From contig NZ_CP095848.1 of the NCBI RefSeq assembly GCF_023101345.1, positions 2,417,501-2,481,500 on the forward strand: DNA of 64,000 nucleotides, in the 5' to 3' direction. Position 1 is the first letter of the stretch. Each line of letters starts with the position of its first letter. Of the stretch, positions 35,611-43,657 are shown one piece after another. A program made the translations under genes and the position numbers. The stretch is from Hymenobacter sublimis (GTDB lineage: Bacteria > Bacteroidota > Bacteroidia > Cytophagales > Hymenobacteraceae). The notes under the pieces are model-generated. The model did not search any database. It had not been told where the DNA came from and was given only the letters and a program-made list of their open reading frames with translations.

Positions 35611-35641
35611 AAAAGCGCCAGCCGGAAACCAGCTGGCGCTT
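35611..35641 (-). terminator. Terminator of dnaB
   Basis: On the minus strand AAGCGCCAGC pairs with GCTGGCGCTT around an 8-9 base loop, followed by TTTT, 14 bases past the dnaB stop. Confidence 0.7.
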
Positions 35642-35654
35642 GCAGAAAGAGGAG

Positions 35655-38297
35655 TTAAAAGGGCGGCGGCCCATCATCAAAGGTGCTGCGCGGGAAGGGC
35701 TGCGCGGGCGGTGGCCCATCGTTATTGATGCGGGAGCCCAGTCGGATGGTGTTCGGGGCAAAGCCGGTTTGGTCGTCGTCGAAGGTGCTGCTGGGGAAGG
35801 CCCCGGGGTTGAAGCCCGCATCGCCAAAGCCGCCGGCCCCGTCCAGGTCAGCAAACTTGGTGAAGCGGCCAATGAACTTCAGCTGCACGGTTTCCAAGGA
35901 GCCGTTTCGGTGCTTGGCAATGATTACCTCACCAGTGCCCTGGGTAGGGTTGCCCATTTCATCCTCCGTAATCTTATAGTACTCAGGTCGGTATAGGAAG
36001 ATTACCATGTCGGCGTCCTGCTCAATAGAACCTGATTCACGCAGGTCACTGAGTTGGGGCTTCTTGTCGCCGCCGCGCGTTTCCACGGAGCGGGAAAGCT
36101 GGGAAAGGGCCAGCACCGGCACGTTCAGCTCCTTGGCAATGCCCTTGAGCGCCCGCGAAATCGAGGCAATTTCCTGTTCACGGTTGCCCCCACCCTTGCC
36201 ATCCGTGTTACCCGTCATCAGCTGCAGGTAGTCGATGATGATCATCTGGATGTCGTGGTGGGCCTTGAGGCGGCGGCACTTGGTGCGCAGCTCCCGGATG
36301 CTCAGGCCCGGCGTATCGTCAATGTAAATCGGGGCCGAGGATAGGGCCGAAATCTTGTGGTTCAGCTGGGCCCACTCGTAGTCGGCTAGGTTGCCCTTCT
36401 TAATCTTTTCCGAGTCCAGTTCCGCTTCCGCCGAAATCAAACGATTCACGAGCTGCAACGAGGACATTTCCAGCGAGAAGATGGCCACTGGCTTCTTGAA
36501 CTCCACCGCCGCATTGCGCATGGCCGATACGACGAAGGCCGTATTGTGGGTCACGGTCATGTCTTGAAGCAGAAACAGGCGGTTACCATCAATGCTAAAC
36601 CCGTAGTAATCATCCTCGCCGTCCGCCTCCACCGAAATGCCGGTCAGGCGCCAATCAACCTTGCTGGCCCACGGCTGGGCCTGCTTGCGCGCCACCCGTA
36701 CCGGTACCCGGTTGATGTCGCCGTAGATGCGCACGCGGTACACTTCACTCTCGTAGCCACGGGCACTGATAGCGGCCCTCTTCTTTTTTAGCGACGTACG
36801 GAAGCCCAGCGAATCAGCTAAAAACTTAATTTGGCGGGCCAGTCGGTGGTTTTTTTGCGTGATTTCGTAGCCGTTGGATACTGGGTCCAGGTGCCCATCG
36901 GAATCAATCAGGCCGGCCAGCAGGCGCAGGCGGCTTTCGGTGCTGTTGCTGAGGTAGGCTTGTGGAATGTGCTTGTCGCCAAGTACACCCAGCTGACGCA
37001 ACTCGTCTTGCAAGGAATACTGCGCCAGACTACCTCCCTGCCGGCCGCGGGTGATGCCGTAGCTGTTGCAACGGTTTTCTACTACCCCTACTGTCACTTG
37101 CATGTCCAGCTCGGCGGCGTACTCATGCAGGTACTCAATGATTTCCGCATCCTGACCCGTGATGCGGCAGTTGTGTGAGGAGCCGTCGCCGAGCCATAGC
37201 CCTAGGAAATACGGGTCAACCGGCACGGGCTGGGCGGCAAACTCCACGGCTACTTTATAGCCTTTGTAATTAGAGCGAAACTTCTCGGATTTTGTCAGCC
37301 ACTCTTTTACCGTGATGTTGAGCACGTCGCCGTGGCGGTGCGGTCCTTCGGTGCGGCTCCGCTTCAGGGACAGAATGTGGCTTTCGTTGACGCGGTAGTT
37401 TTCGCCTTTGTTCTGGCGCACCCAGTACATCTGCTCCCGGCCGCGGGCAATGCTCAGCACCCGGCGCGGAGTCGAGTCGTCGCCCATCAGCAGTTCGCCG
37501 GCCCGCACGTCTTCCACGTTGCGCAGCGTGCCATCAAACATCAGCACCTTGGTGCCTTTGCCGAGGCACTTGCCCATGCCAGGCCGGGCCGCAATAATCA
37601 CCAAGTCAGAGGGTTGCCAGCCGCTGGTTACCCGGTCCAGAGCCGAGAAGCCCGAGGGCACGCCGGTCAGGCCATCCTTTTGGTCCTTCTTTTCCTCCAG
37701 CTCCTTAATGGCCTTGCCCATCAGGCTGCGCATGTCGTCGAAGTTCTTCCGAATGTTCGATTCGGACACTTCAAATAAGGACTGTTCAGTGCTGTCGAGC
37801 AGGTTGAAAACGTCGGTCGTGTCCTCGAAGGCGTCGCGCTGAATGTCGCTGGCAATGCGAATTAGCTCGCGCTTAATGGCGTTTTCGGTGATGATGCGGG
37901 CGTGGTACTCAATGTTGGCCGCCGAGTTGACCTTGAACGTTAGGTTGGCCACGTAGTGCGCCCCTCCGGCCGCTTCCAGCTCCCCCATTTCCCGCAGCTC
38001 GTGCGTGACAGTCAGAATATCAATGGGTTCCGACTTGTCAAATAGGTTCAGAATGCCCTTGAAGATGCGCTGGTGCCCATCTTTGTAGAAGCTCTGGGGC
38101 TTGAGAATATCAATTACGGTGGTGAGGGCATCCTTCTCCAACATCAGGGCCCCAAGTACGGCGGCTTCCAGCTCCAGGGCCTGGGGCGGCAGCTTGCCGG
38201 CCGGCCCTCCCATGGGTACCGCGGCGGGGCGGCTGCTCCAGGCGGCTTTGGCCCGCGAGGCCGATAGTTTCAGGCGGTCATCCATCCGGTCGTTCAT
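35655..38297 (-). CDS. dnaB: Replicative DNA helicase DnaB with intein
   Basis: Precursor of 880 residues from the ATG at 38297 (MNDRMDDRLKLS); splicing leaves about 538, the usual DnaB size. The helicase unwinds DNA at the replication fork. The N-terminal DnaG-binding domain (about 30-150) starts P-Q-A-L-E-L-E-A-A-V-L-G-A-L-M. The RecA-like domain starts G-L-T-G-V-P-S-G-F-S-A-L-D and its P-loop R-P-G-M-G-K is cut by the intein right after the Lys, resuming with T-A-F. Walker B I-I-I-D-Y-L-Q-L-M and the Q-L-S-R-S-V-E, L-S-D-L-R-E-S-G-S-I-E-Q-D-A-D motifs follow. A Gly/Pro/Phe-rich tail of about 60 residues has a repeated S-T-F-D-D motif. Until spliced, the helicase cannot bind ATP. Confidence 0.95.
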   Translation of the reverse strand: MNDRMDDRLKLSASRAKAAWSSRPAAVPMGGPAGKLPPQALELEAAVLGALMLEKDALTTVIDILKPQSFYKDGHQRIFKGILNLFDKSEPIDILTVTHELREMGELEAAGGAHYVANLTFKVNSAANIEYHARIITENAIKRELIRIASDIQRDAFEDTTDVFNLLDSTEQSLFEVSESNIRKNFDDMRSLMGKAIKELEEKKDQKDGLTGVPSGFSALDRVTSGWQPSDLVIIAARPGMGKCLGKGTKVLMFDGTLRNVEDVRAGELLMGDDSTPRRVLSIARGREQMYWVRQNKGENYRVNESHILSLKRSRTEGPHRHGDVLNITVKEWLTKSEKFRSNYKGYKVAVEFAAQPVPVDPYFLGLWLGDGSSHNCRITGQDAEIIEYLHEYAAELDMQVTVGVVENRCNSYGITRGRQGGSLAQYSLQDELRQLGVLGDKHIPQAYLSNSTESRLRLLAGLIDSDGHLDPVSNGYEITQKNHRLARQIKFLADSLGFRTSLKKKRAAISARGYESEVYRVRIYGDINRVPVRVARKQAQPWASKVDWRLTGISVEADGEDDYYGFSIDGNRLFLLQDMTVTHNTAFVVSAMRNAAVEFKKPVAIFSLEMSSLQLVNRLISAEAELDSEKIKKGNLADYEWAQLNHKISALSSAPIYIDDTPGLSIRELRTKCRRLKAHHDIQMIIIDYLQLMTGNTDGKGGGNREQEIASISRALKGIAKELNVPVLALSQLSRSVETRGGDKKPQLSDLRESGSIEQDADMVIFLYRPEYYKITEDEMGNPTQGTGEVIIAKHRNGSLETVQLKFIGRFTKFADLDGAGGFGDAGFNPGAFPSSTFDDDQTGFAPNTIRLGSRINNDGPPPAQPFPRSTFDDGPPPF
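36543..37568 (-). other. Intein in the DnaB P-loop, with LAGLIDADG endonuclease
   Basis: A 342-residue in-frame protein intron. It begins with Cys (C-L-G-K-G-T-K-V-L-M-F-D-G), has block B N-E-S-H-I-L-S-L, and ends V-T-H-N followed by Thr of the host, the residues needed for splicing. Two LAGLIDADG motifs are present, F-L-G-L-W-L-G-D-G-S and L-L-A-G-L-I-D-S-D-G-H, both retaining their acidic residue, so the homing endonuclease may be active. The C-terminal block includes Y-Y-G-F-S-I-D-G-N-R. Confidence 0.93.
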
Positions 38298-38393
38298 CAC
38301 TAGGTAAGCACTACAAGGTAAGCAGGTTGGGCGGTTTGTAGCTGAGCACCGGGATATTTCCTCCCACTCACCGCCCATTTTTGCAAAGGGGTA

Positions 38394-38401
38394 CAAAGCT
38401 A
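38394..38401 (-). promoter_or_regulatory. Bacteroidota -7-type promoter element (TAGCTTTG)
   Basis: Minus-strand TAGCTTTG fits TAnnTTTG and lies 96 bases before the dnaB start. A TTG lies 14 bases upstream, shorter than the usual 17-23 spacing. Confidence 0.3.
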
Positions 38402-38573
38402 ACGGCTGAGTCCTACAATCTGGAAGGGGTGGGAAAGGTTTCTTTTTGTTGTGTGGTGGCTGGCAACAAGTGACCAGGGGTAGGTGATAGGGTGTGGTGA
38501 CAAAAGCAGTTTACCTACTATACCTGTCACTTGTCACGATTCACCCCGTCACCCATCACTTCACCCGAAACCT

Positions 38574-38581
38574 TACCTTTG
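38574..38581 (+). promoter_or_regulatory. Bacteroidota -7-type promoter element (TACCTTTG)
   Basis: TACCTTTG lies 23 bases before the mpl start, the same spacing as the copy before the aminotransferase gene. No -33 element is evident. Confidence 0.45.
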
Positions 38582-38604
38582 CCGCCTGCTTACCTATATA
38601 TTGA

Positions 38605-39990
38605 ATGACTGCTACTCCTTCTTCGCTCCAACGTCTGCACCTGATTGCCGTCGGGGGCAGTATTATGCATAATCTGGCCCTGGCCTTGCACCAGCGCGGG
38701 GCCCAGGTAACGGGCTCCGACGATGAAATTTTTGAGCCCGCTAAAAGCCGCCTGGCCACGGCTGGACTGCTACCGGTGACGGAAGGGTGGTTTCCGGAAA
38801 AGATAACCCAAGACCTCGACGCCGTGATTGTGGGCATGCACGCCCGCCCGGACAACCCGGAGCTGCTGCGGGCTCAGGAACTGGGACTCCGGGTGTACTC
38901 ATTCCCGGAGTTTATTTATGAAGCTTCCCGCAACAAGCAGCGGGTCGTGATTGGGGGCTCCCACGGCAAAACCAGCATTACCTCCCTGATTCTGCACGTG
39001 TTGCGCTACCACCAGCGGCAGTTCGACTACGCCGTAGGCGCCCAGTTGGAGGGCTTTGAGCTGATGGTGCAGCTCACCGACGACGCGCCCATTATCATCA
39101 TTGAGGGCGACGAGTACCTTTCCTCCCCCATCGACCGGCGGCCTAAGTTCCACCTGTATCAGCACCACATTGGCGTGATTTCCGGCATCAGCTGGGACCA
39201 TATCAACGTGTTCCCGACCGAGGAAATTTACCGCGAGCAGTTCAAGATTTTCGCCGAGATGACGCCCAAAGCGGGTACCCTCATCTACGACCAAGACGAC
39301 GAGCAGGTCCAGCTCGTGACCGTGCCCAGCAACCCCGATGTTACCTACATCGGCTACGGCCCGCATGAGCACGTGATCCGCGAGGGCAAGACCTTCCTCA
39401 TCACCAAAAAGGACGATGAGGTGCCCGTGAAGGTGTTCGGGGAGCACAACCTGCGCAACATTTCGGCGGCCAAGGAAGTGTGCAAGCAACTGGGCATCAA
39501 GGGCAAGGACTTCTACGAGGCTCTAGGTTCCTTCAAGGGCGCGGCCCGCCGCCTGGAACTCGTGCGCGAAGGCGAGGACTCGGTGGTGTACAAGGACTTC
39601 GCCCACGCGCCCAGCAAACTGAAAGCCACGGCCACGGCCTTCAAGAAACAGTACCCGAAGCGCAAGCTGGTGGCCTGCTTGGAGCTGCACACGTTTAGTT
39701 CGCTTAACCCGGCCTTCCTGCCCCAGTACGCCCATACCTTTGACACGCCCGACGTGGCCGTGGTGTATTTTAACCCCCACGTGCTGGAGCACAAGCGCCT
39801 GCCGCCCCTCCCCCCCGAAGCCGTGCAGCAAGCCTTTCAGCGCCCCGACCTGCACGTGTTTACCGACAGCCGGCAGCTAGCCGAGTTCTTGCACGCCCAG
39901 AACTGGCAGAACGCGAACCTGTTGATGATGACCTCGGGCACGTTTGACGGGCTAGACCTGACCCAACTGGCCACCGAAGTGACAAAGTAG
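38605..39990 (+). CDS. mpl: UDP-N-acetylmuramate:L-Ala-gamma-D-Glu-meso-DAP ligase (Mpl)
   Basis: A 461-residue Mur ligase that reattaches the recycled murein tripeptide to UDP-MurNAc in the cytoplasm. The N-terminal Rossmann part starts H-L-I-A-V-G-G-S-I-M-H-N-L-A (Mpl type; MurC has a G-x-G-x-x-G form). The ATP loop is G-G-S-H-G-K-T-S-I-T-S, followed by E-G-D-E-Y and the domain-joining S-G-I-S-W-D-H-I-N-V-F. The C-terminal domain includes D-F-A-H-A-P-S-K-L and L-E-L-H-T-F-S-S-L-N. Length matches the family. It is monocistronic, with its own -7-type element, and is divergent from dnaB. Confidence 0.93.
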   Translation: MTATPSSLQRLHLIAVGGSIMHNLALALHQRGAQVTGSDDEIFEPAKSRLATAGLLPVTEGWFPEKITQDLDAVIVGMHARPDNPELLRAQELGLRVYSFPEFIYEASRNKQRVVIGGSHGKTSITSLILHVLRYHQRQFDYAVGAQLEGFELMVQLTDDAPIIIIEGDEYLSSPIDRRPKFHLYQHHIGVISGISWDHINVFPTEEIYREQFKIFAEMTPKAGTLIYDQDDEQVQLVTVPSNPDVTYIGYGPHEHVIREGKTFLITKKDDEVPVKVFGEHNLRNISAAKEVCKQLGIKGKDFYEALGSFKGAARRLELVREGEDSVVYKDFAHAPSKLKATATAFKKQYPKRKLVACLELHTFSSLNPAFLPQYAHTFDTPDVAVVYFNPHVLEHKRLPPLPPEAVQQAFQRPDLHVFTDSRQLAEFLHAQNWQNANLLMMTSGTFDGLDLTQLATEVTK

Positions 39991-40066
39991 CACCAGGCAA
40001 CGGGTACCCGCTCATCTCCCTTGTGGGGGCGGATCAGGCACCCGTTACCGCTGTCGGAATCAAGAC

Positions 40067-40777
40067 ATGCAACACACTATTTTGCTTCTGCATGGGGCCT
40101 TGGCTTCAGAAGCGCAGCTGAAATTCTTAACCCGGGAGCTGCCGCCTTTCTACGCGGTGCACTCCTTTTCCTTTACCGGGCACGCCGGCCGCCCCCTGGC
40201 GGCGGCCGACTTCACGATGAAGTGCTTTGCCCAGGAAGTAACGGAATTTATCCAGCGCCAAAGCTTGCCACCGGTACATGTATTTGGCTATAGCATGGGC
40301 GGTTACGCCGCCCTGAGCGCCGCCGTAACCGCGCCCGAGCTGTTTCGGAGCATCACTACCCTGGGCACCAAGTTCGACTGGTCGCCGGCCACGGCCCTGG
40401 GGGAGATGCGCCGGCTCGATGCCGAGGCCATGCGCGAAAAAGCGCCGCAAGTTGTGGAGCAGCTTACGCGCCTGCATGCCCCTACCCCCCTGCCCGAGTT
40501 ACTAACCGCCACCAGCGCCATGCTGCGTAACCTCGGGGAAGCACCTCTGCTGACCCCCGCCAAGCTCTCTGAGCTGGAGGTACCAGTACAGGTACTGGTG
40601 GGGGAGCTGGACAAAACGGCCGGCGTAGATGCCTCCCGCCACTTCGCCGACCACATGCCCCGCGCTACCTTCGAAATCATCATGAACACGCCCCACGCCC
40701 TGGAAAAGGTAAACCCTGACTTACTGGTTAACCGCATTGCCCGCTTCGTGGAAACGGTACAGGAAGGTATGATTTGA
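40067..40777 (+). CDS. Alpha/beta-fold hydrolase
   Basis: A 236-residue cytoplasmic hydrolase without a signal peptide. The oxyanion-side strand is I-L-L-L-H-G-A-L (residues 4-11), the nucleophile elbow F-G-Y-S-M-G-G-Y-A-A with Ser as nucleophile, the acid is likely Asp in V-G-E-L-D-K-T, and the catalytic His lies in M-N-T-P-H-A-L-E-K-V. This is the layout of small esterases and meta-cleavage-type hydrolases such as YcjY/MhpC relatives. The substrate is unknown. It starts 76 bases after mpl on the same strand and is followed by a terminator, so it may be cotranscribed with mpl. Confidence 0.85.
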   Translation: MQHTILLLHGALASEAQLKFLTRELPPFYAVHSFSFTGHAGRPLAAADFTMKCFAQEVTEFIQRQSLPPVHVFGYSMGGYAALSAAVTAPELFRSITTLGTKFDWSPATALGEMRRLDAEAMREKAPQVVEQLTRLHAPTPLPELLTATSAMLRNLGEAPLLTPAKLSELEVPVQVLVGELDKTAGVDASRHFADHMPRATFEIIMNTPHALEKVNPDLLVNRIARFVETVQEGMI

Positions 40778-40802
40778 TAAGTAGCACTACTGCTCACGCA
40801 CG

Positions 40803-40829
40803 AAAAAGCCCGCCAGTTGGCGGGCTTTT
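40803..40829. terminator. Bidirectional terminator between convergent genes
   Basis: AAAAGCCCGCCA pairs with TGGCGGGCTTTT around a 1-2 base loop, between the hydrolase stop and the convergent small-ORF stop. Confidence 0.8.
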
Positions 40830-40832
40830 CTC

Positions 40833-40964
40833 TTATTCAGTTTGCTTGTCCTGGTCGTCGGGGCGGGGTGCTGGGGGCACGGGTTTCGGTTTGCGCCGGT
40901 CGGTAGTAACCAGCAGGGCCAGGGCCGTAAGGGAGAGGCGCAGAATCCATTTCCGACTGAGCAT
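40833..40964 (-). CDS. Small membrane peptide (43 aa), coupled to the upstream lipoprotein gene
   Basis: A 43-residue open frame from the ATG at 40964, two bases after the TAG of the upstream lipoprotein gene. The layout TAGCCATG suggests translational coupling. A basic start (MLSRKW) is followed by one hydrophobic helix (I-L-R-L-S-L-T-A-L-A-L-L-V-T-T) and a charged, Pro-rich tail with K-P-K-P-V-P-P-A-P-R-P-D-D-Q-D-K. It could be a single-pass membrane peptide or a small secreted peptide. It is too short for a family call, and it may not be expressed. Confidence 0.45.
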   Translation of the reverse strand: MLSRKWILRLSLTALALLVTTDRRKPKPVPPAPRPDDQDKQTE

Positions 40965-40966
40965 GG

Positions 40967-41536
40967 CTAGCGACGCTGAAAAAAGCCGTTGGTTTCTTCC
41001 ACGCGCAGGTCGCAGCGGCTGCCGCCGGTGTTTTCCTCGCAGGTGGTGCCCACAATTTCGTTTTTCTCGAAGTTGAAAAAGCAAAACGTGCAGCCTACCC
41101 CCGTGATGATGTAGCGGGCCGCATTCGAGCTTAGGTACAGGCTGTTATCAGAAGAAGTTTGCAGGGGCAGGGCCATGGCCCGAAACATGCCGTTGCGCAA
41201 GCCCATGCCTACCAGGTAGTACACAGCCTTGTCCTTGGCCGTTTCCTGTACTTTGCGAATAACCGTTTTGTCGATGGCCGTGCCGTCGCCGAACTGCCGG
41301 GTGAAGGCCGCAGAAAGCTGCTCCCGAGGCACGATGTAGCGGATTTTTCCTTCCGCTACTTCCGCCACCTGCTTGCTGCTGGCTTCCAGCTTCCGACGGT
41401 TCACGGCATCGGGGTCGGTGGAGGGCGAGCTTACTTCGGGAAAGCCCCGCTTGGTGGTTTCGCAGGCGCTCAGCCCGCCTACCAGCAGTGCTCCTCCCGC
41501 CAAGCCGGAAAATAATAAACGCAGAAAACGATTCAT
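40967..41536 (-). CDS. Lipoprotein of unknown function
   Basis: A 189-residue protein with a lipoprotein signal: basic start, hydrophobic core L-L-F-S-G-L-A-G-G-A-L-L-V-G-G and lipobox L-S-A-C with the modified Cys at residue 25. The mature part is an unrecognised domain; it has T-V-I-R-K-V-Q-E-T-A-K-D-K-A-V-Y-Y-L-V-G-M-G-L-R, and a Cys-containing strand G-V-G-C-T-F-C-F-F-N-F. The C-terminal part has two further Cys (T-T-C-E-E, S-R-C-D-L), which could form a disulfide. The neighbour upstream on the same strand is also a lipoprotein, a M48 protease, so the two may share an envelope quality-control job; this is only context. Confidence 0.7.
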   Translation of the reverse strand: MNRFLRLLFSGLAGGALLVGGLSACETTKRGFPEVSSPSTDPDAVNRRKLEASSKQVAEVAEGKIRYIVPREQLSAAFTRQFGDGTAIDKTVIRKVQETAKDKAVYYLVGMGLRNGMFRAMALPLQTSSDNSLYLSSNAARYIITGVGCTFCFFNFEKNEIVGTTCEENTGGSRCDLRVEETNGFFQRR

Positions 41537-41560
41537 TCGAGCTAGATAAACGGGCCGTGC

Positions 41561-42358
41561 TTAACGGCCTTTATAGTACGTGCGAGCCTCGGGCAGCTGC
41601 TTCTGGATGTCAGCGATGCGCGTGCCATTTGAGGGGTGAGTGGAAAGGAATTCGGGTGGGGAAGCGCTGTTTTCCCGGGCGTCCATGCGCTGCCAGAACG
41701 CCACGGCACCGTCGGGGTTGTAGCCAGCCATGGCCATAAAGATAAGCCCCAAGTGGTCAGCTTCCGACTCCTGGCTGCGCCCGTGCTTGAGCATGCCCAG
41801 CGAGGAGCCTACGCCCACAGCCTGCAGGAACACATTCTGGGTGACCGTGGGACTCTGGCCCACAGCCGCTGACAAGACCCCACCCAACCCCTGGGCGGCC
41901 ATCTGCTGGCTCATTCGCTCGGAGCTATGGCGGGCTACGGCGTGGGCAATTTCATGGCCCATTACCACGGCTAGGCCGGTTTCATCCTGAGTGATAGGCA
42001 GAATACCGGTGTACACTGCCACCTTGCCCCCGGGCATGCACCAGGCGTTTTCCTGCTTATCATTCAGCAAGTTAAACTCCCAGGCGTAGCCTTCCAGTTG
42101 GGCTTGGGCATTCTGCTGGCGGAAGTACATTTCCACGGCCTGCTGAATGCGCTGGCCCACTCGCTTCACCATGGCCGCCTCGTTGCCGCTGTTTACTACC
42201 TGGCTGGAAGCCAATACCTTCTGGTATTCCGTGGCGGCCATGGTGTTCATTTCGGTGTCGGAAACGAGGCTGAGCTGCCGGCGGCCGGTGATAGGTACGG
42301 TGGCGCAGGCACTAGCCAGAAACAGGCAGCTAGCCAGAGCAATTTGAGGGAGTTTCAT
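41561..42358 (-). CDS. M48-family metallopeptidase lipoprotein
   Basis: A 265-residue protein with a lipobox (L-A-S-A-C, Cys18) and the zinc-protease motif H-E-I-A-H at 135-139, within V-M-G-H-E-I-A-H-A-V-A-R-H. The third ligand Glu sits in E-S-E-A-D-H-L-G-L (about residue 200). This is the BepA/LoiP/YggG-like group of Peptidase_M48 proteins, which work in the outer-membrane periplasmic face and degrade or assist misfolded outer-membrane proteins. Lipidation should anchor it in the envelope. It begins 24 bases before the second lipoprotein gene downstream, so the two are probably one operon. Confidence 0.9.
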   Translation of the reverse strand: MKLPQIALASCLFLASACATVPITGRRQLSLVSDTEMNTMAATEYQKVLASSQVVNSGNEAAMVKRVGQRIQQAVEMYFRQQNAQAQLEGYAWEFNLLNDKQENAWCMPGGKVAVYTGILPITQDETGLAVVMGHEIAHAVARHSSERMSQQMAAQGLGGVLSAAVGQSPTVTQNVFLQAVGVGSSLGMLKHGRSQESEADHLGLIFMAMAGYNPDGAVAFWQRMDARENSASPPEFLSTHPSNGTRIADIQKQLPEARTYYKGR

Positions 42359-42518
42359 GTGGTAAAGGTGCTGAAGACAGAGACAAGAGCGGGGCTACCG
42401 CTCCGCTTGGGTTTTGGGCGGGGGTAGCAGGCAGTAGATGGAATGCTATACGTGAGGCGGCGGGCAAAATGTTTGCAGCACCACCGACAGCCGGAGCGCA
42501 GGGACGAATTTTGCTTTT

Positions 42519-42546
42519 TTGGCGCCGCGAATTAAGGCTACTTTTG
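42519..42546 (+). promoter_or_regulatory. Promoter with -33 TTG and -7 TACTTTTG
   Basis: TTG at 42519-42521, 17 bases of spacer, then TACTTTTG at 42539-42546: the Bacteroidota TTG-N17-23-TAnnTTTG form. It points at the FAH-family gene and implies a leader of about 115 bases. It is the only site in the window with both elements at good spacing. Confidence 0.5.
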
Positions 42547-42669
42547 AGGACTTTGCCCTGAATGAATCCGGGTTAGCCAGGCTGCTTTGCTACGCCACAG
42601 CACGCTTTTCTGCCCGCTCAGTTTCCTTCCGACCCCTACCCCTACTTACTACGCAAGCCTTTCTACCTC

Positions 42670-43284
42670 ATGAAAATCCTCTGCATCGGCCGTAACTACG
42701 CGGAACATATCGCTGAGCTTCAGAACGAAACACCCGACGCGCCCGTCATCTTCGCCAAGCCCGATACGGCCCTGCTCCAGCGCAACCAGCCGTTTTTCAT
42801 GCCCGATTTTTCCCAGGACATCCACCACGAGATTGAGTTGGTGCTGCGCGTGTGCAAAAACGGCAAAAACATCGAGGAGAAATTTGCTCCTACCTATTTC
42901 GATGCCATTGGGCTGGGCATCGACTTCACGGCCCGCGACCTGCAAAGCAAACTCAAAAGCAAGGGCCTACCCTGGGAACTGGCCAAGGGCTTCGACGGCT
43001 CGGCCCCTATCTCGCAGGAATTCAAATCCGTAGCTGATTTCCCAGACCTCAAGAACATCGATTTCCGGCTGGAAGTAAATGGCGAGGTGCGCCAGCAGGG
43101 CAACTCCAGCCTCATGCTCCACGATTTCAATAAAATCATCAGCTACATCTCCCAGTTCATCACCCTGAAAATGGGCGACCTTATTTTCACGGGCACGCCC
43201 AGCGGCGTGGGTCCGGTAAAAATTGGGGACCAGCTGACCGGCTACCTGGCCAGCGAGAAGCTGCTGGACCTGGCCGTAAAGTAA
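42670..43284 (+). CDS. Fumarylacetoacetate hydrolase (FAH) family protein
   Basis: A 204-residue enzyme of the compact FAH superfamily. The metal-binding acidic residues appear in I-H-H-E-I-E-L-V-L (Glu about 56 and 58) and in the Asp of G-L-G-I-D-F-T-A-R-D-L, with the conserved K-G-F-D-G-S-A-P-I and the C-terminal I-F-T-G-T-P-S-G-V-G-P-V. Such enzymes cleave or decarboxylate acylpyruvates; YcgM-like members include oxaloacetate decarboxylases. No tyrosine-pathway genes are nearby, so the housekeeping acylpyruvase role is more likely than fumarylacetoacetase. Cytoplasmic; it has its own promoter and no operon partner. Confidence 0.88.
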   Translation: MKILCIGRNYAEHIAELQNETPDAPVIFAKPDTALLQRNQPFFMPDFSQDIHHEIELVLRVCKNGKNIEEKFAPTYFDAIGLGIDFTARDLQSKLKSKGLPWELAKGFDGSAPISQEFKSVADFPDLKNIDFRLEVNGEVRQQGNSSLMLHDFNKIISYISQFITLKMGDLIFTGTPSGVGPVKIGDQLTGYLASEKLLDLAVK

Positions 43285-43657
43285 GGTTTACCGCGTTTGC
43301 CGAACTCGAGAGGCGCCCCGGGTGGCTAGGCCAATCGTCAGTTTACATCTCGTTGGTGCTGAGGTTGTGTGGCGTGCTCTGCCGAGCAACGTGAGGAATC
43401 TGGTTTTGGCAAAGCAGGTAAGCCAAATTCTTCGCGCTGCTCGGCAGGGCCAGCAGTGGGCTGTTAAGCTCCCAATTGCTGTACTACCGAAGCGCGAATC
43501 GAAGGGTGATGTAGCTACCTGTCGCGTCTCAATAGCCCGTACTTGTGTAACCCTATTCGGTGGCTGTCCGTCCGGGGAAGGCACGATAATGGCTAGCACG
43601 TGCCCGGTCGCCGAGGGCGGCCACCCCTTTTCCGTTGCTGAATTCCTTTTCTGTTGA
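43285..43657. other. Intergenic region with a degenerate palindrome
   Basis: No gene is evident; a 111-codon frame running to the M23 gene has no protein-like features. The only structure is the family C-like palindrome at 43376-43450. Confidence 0.5.
43376..43450. repeat. Degenerate palindromic repeat, family C-like
   Basis: CTCTGCCGAGCAACGTGAGG with AATCTGG pairs with CCAAATTCTTCGCGCTGCTC then GGCAGGG. The GAGGAATCTGG core matches family C. Confidence 0.65.

Noticed and set aside
43322..43657. A 111-codon frame leading into the M23 peptidase gene
   Set aside because: It runs through a palindromic repeat and shows no signal peptide, domain or protein-like composition.
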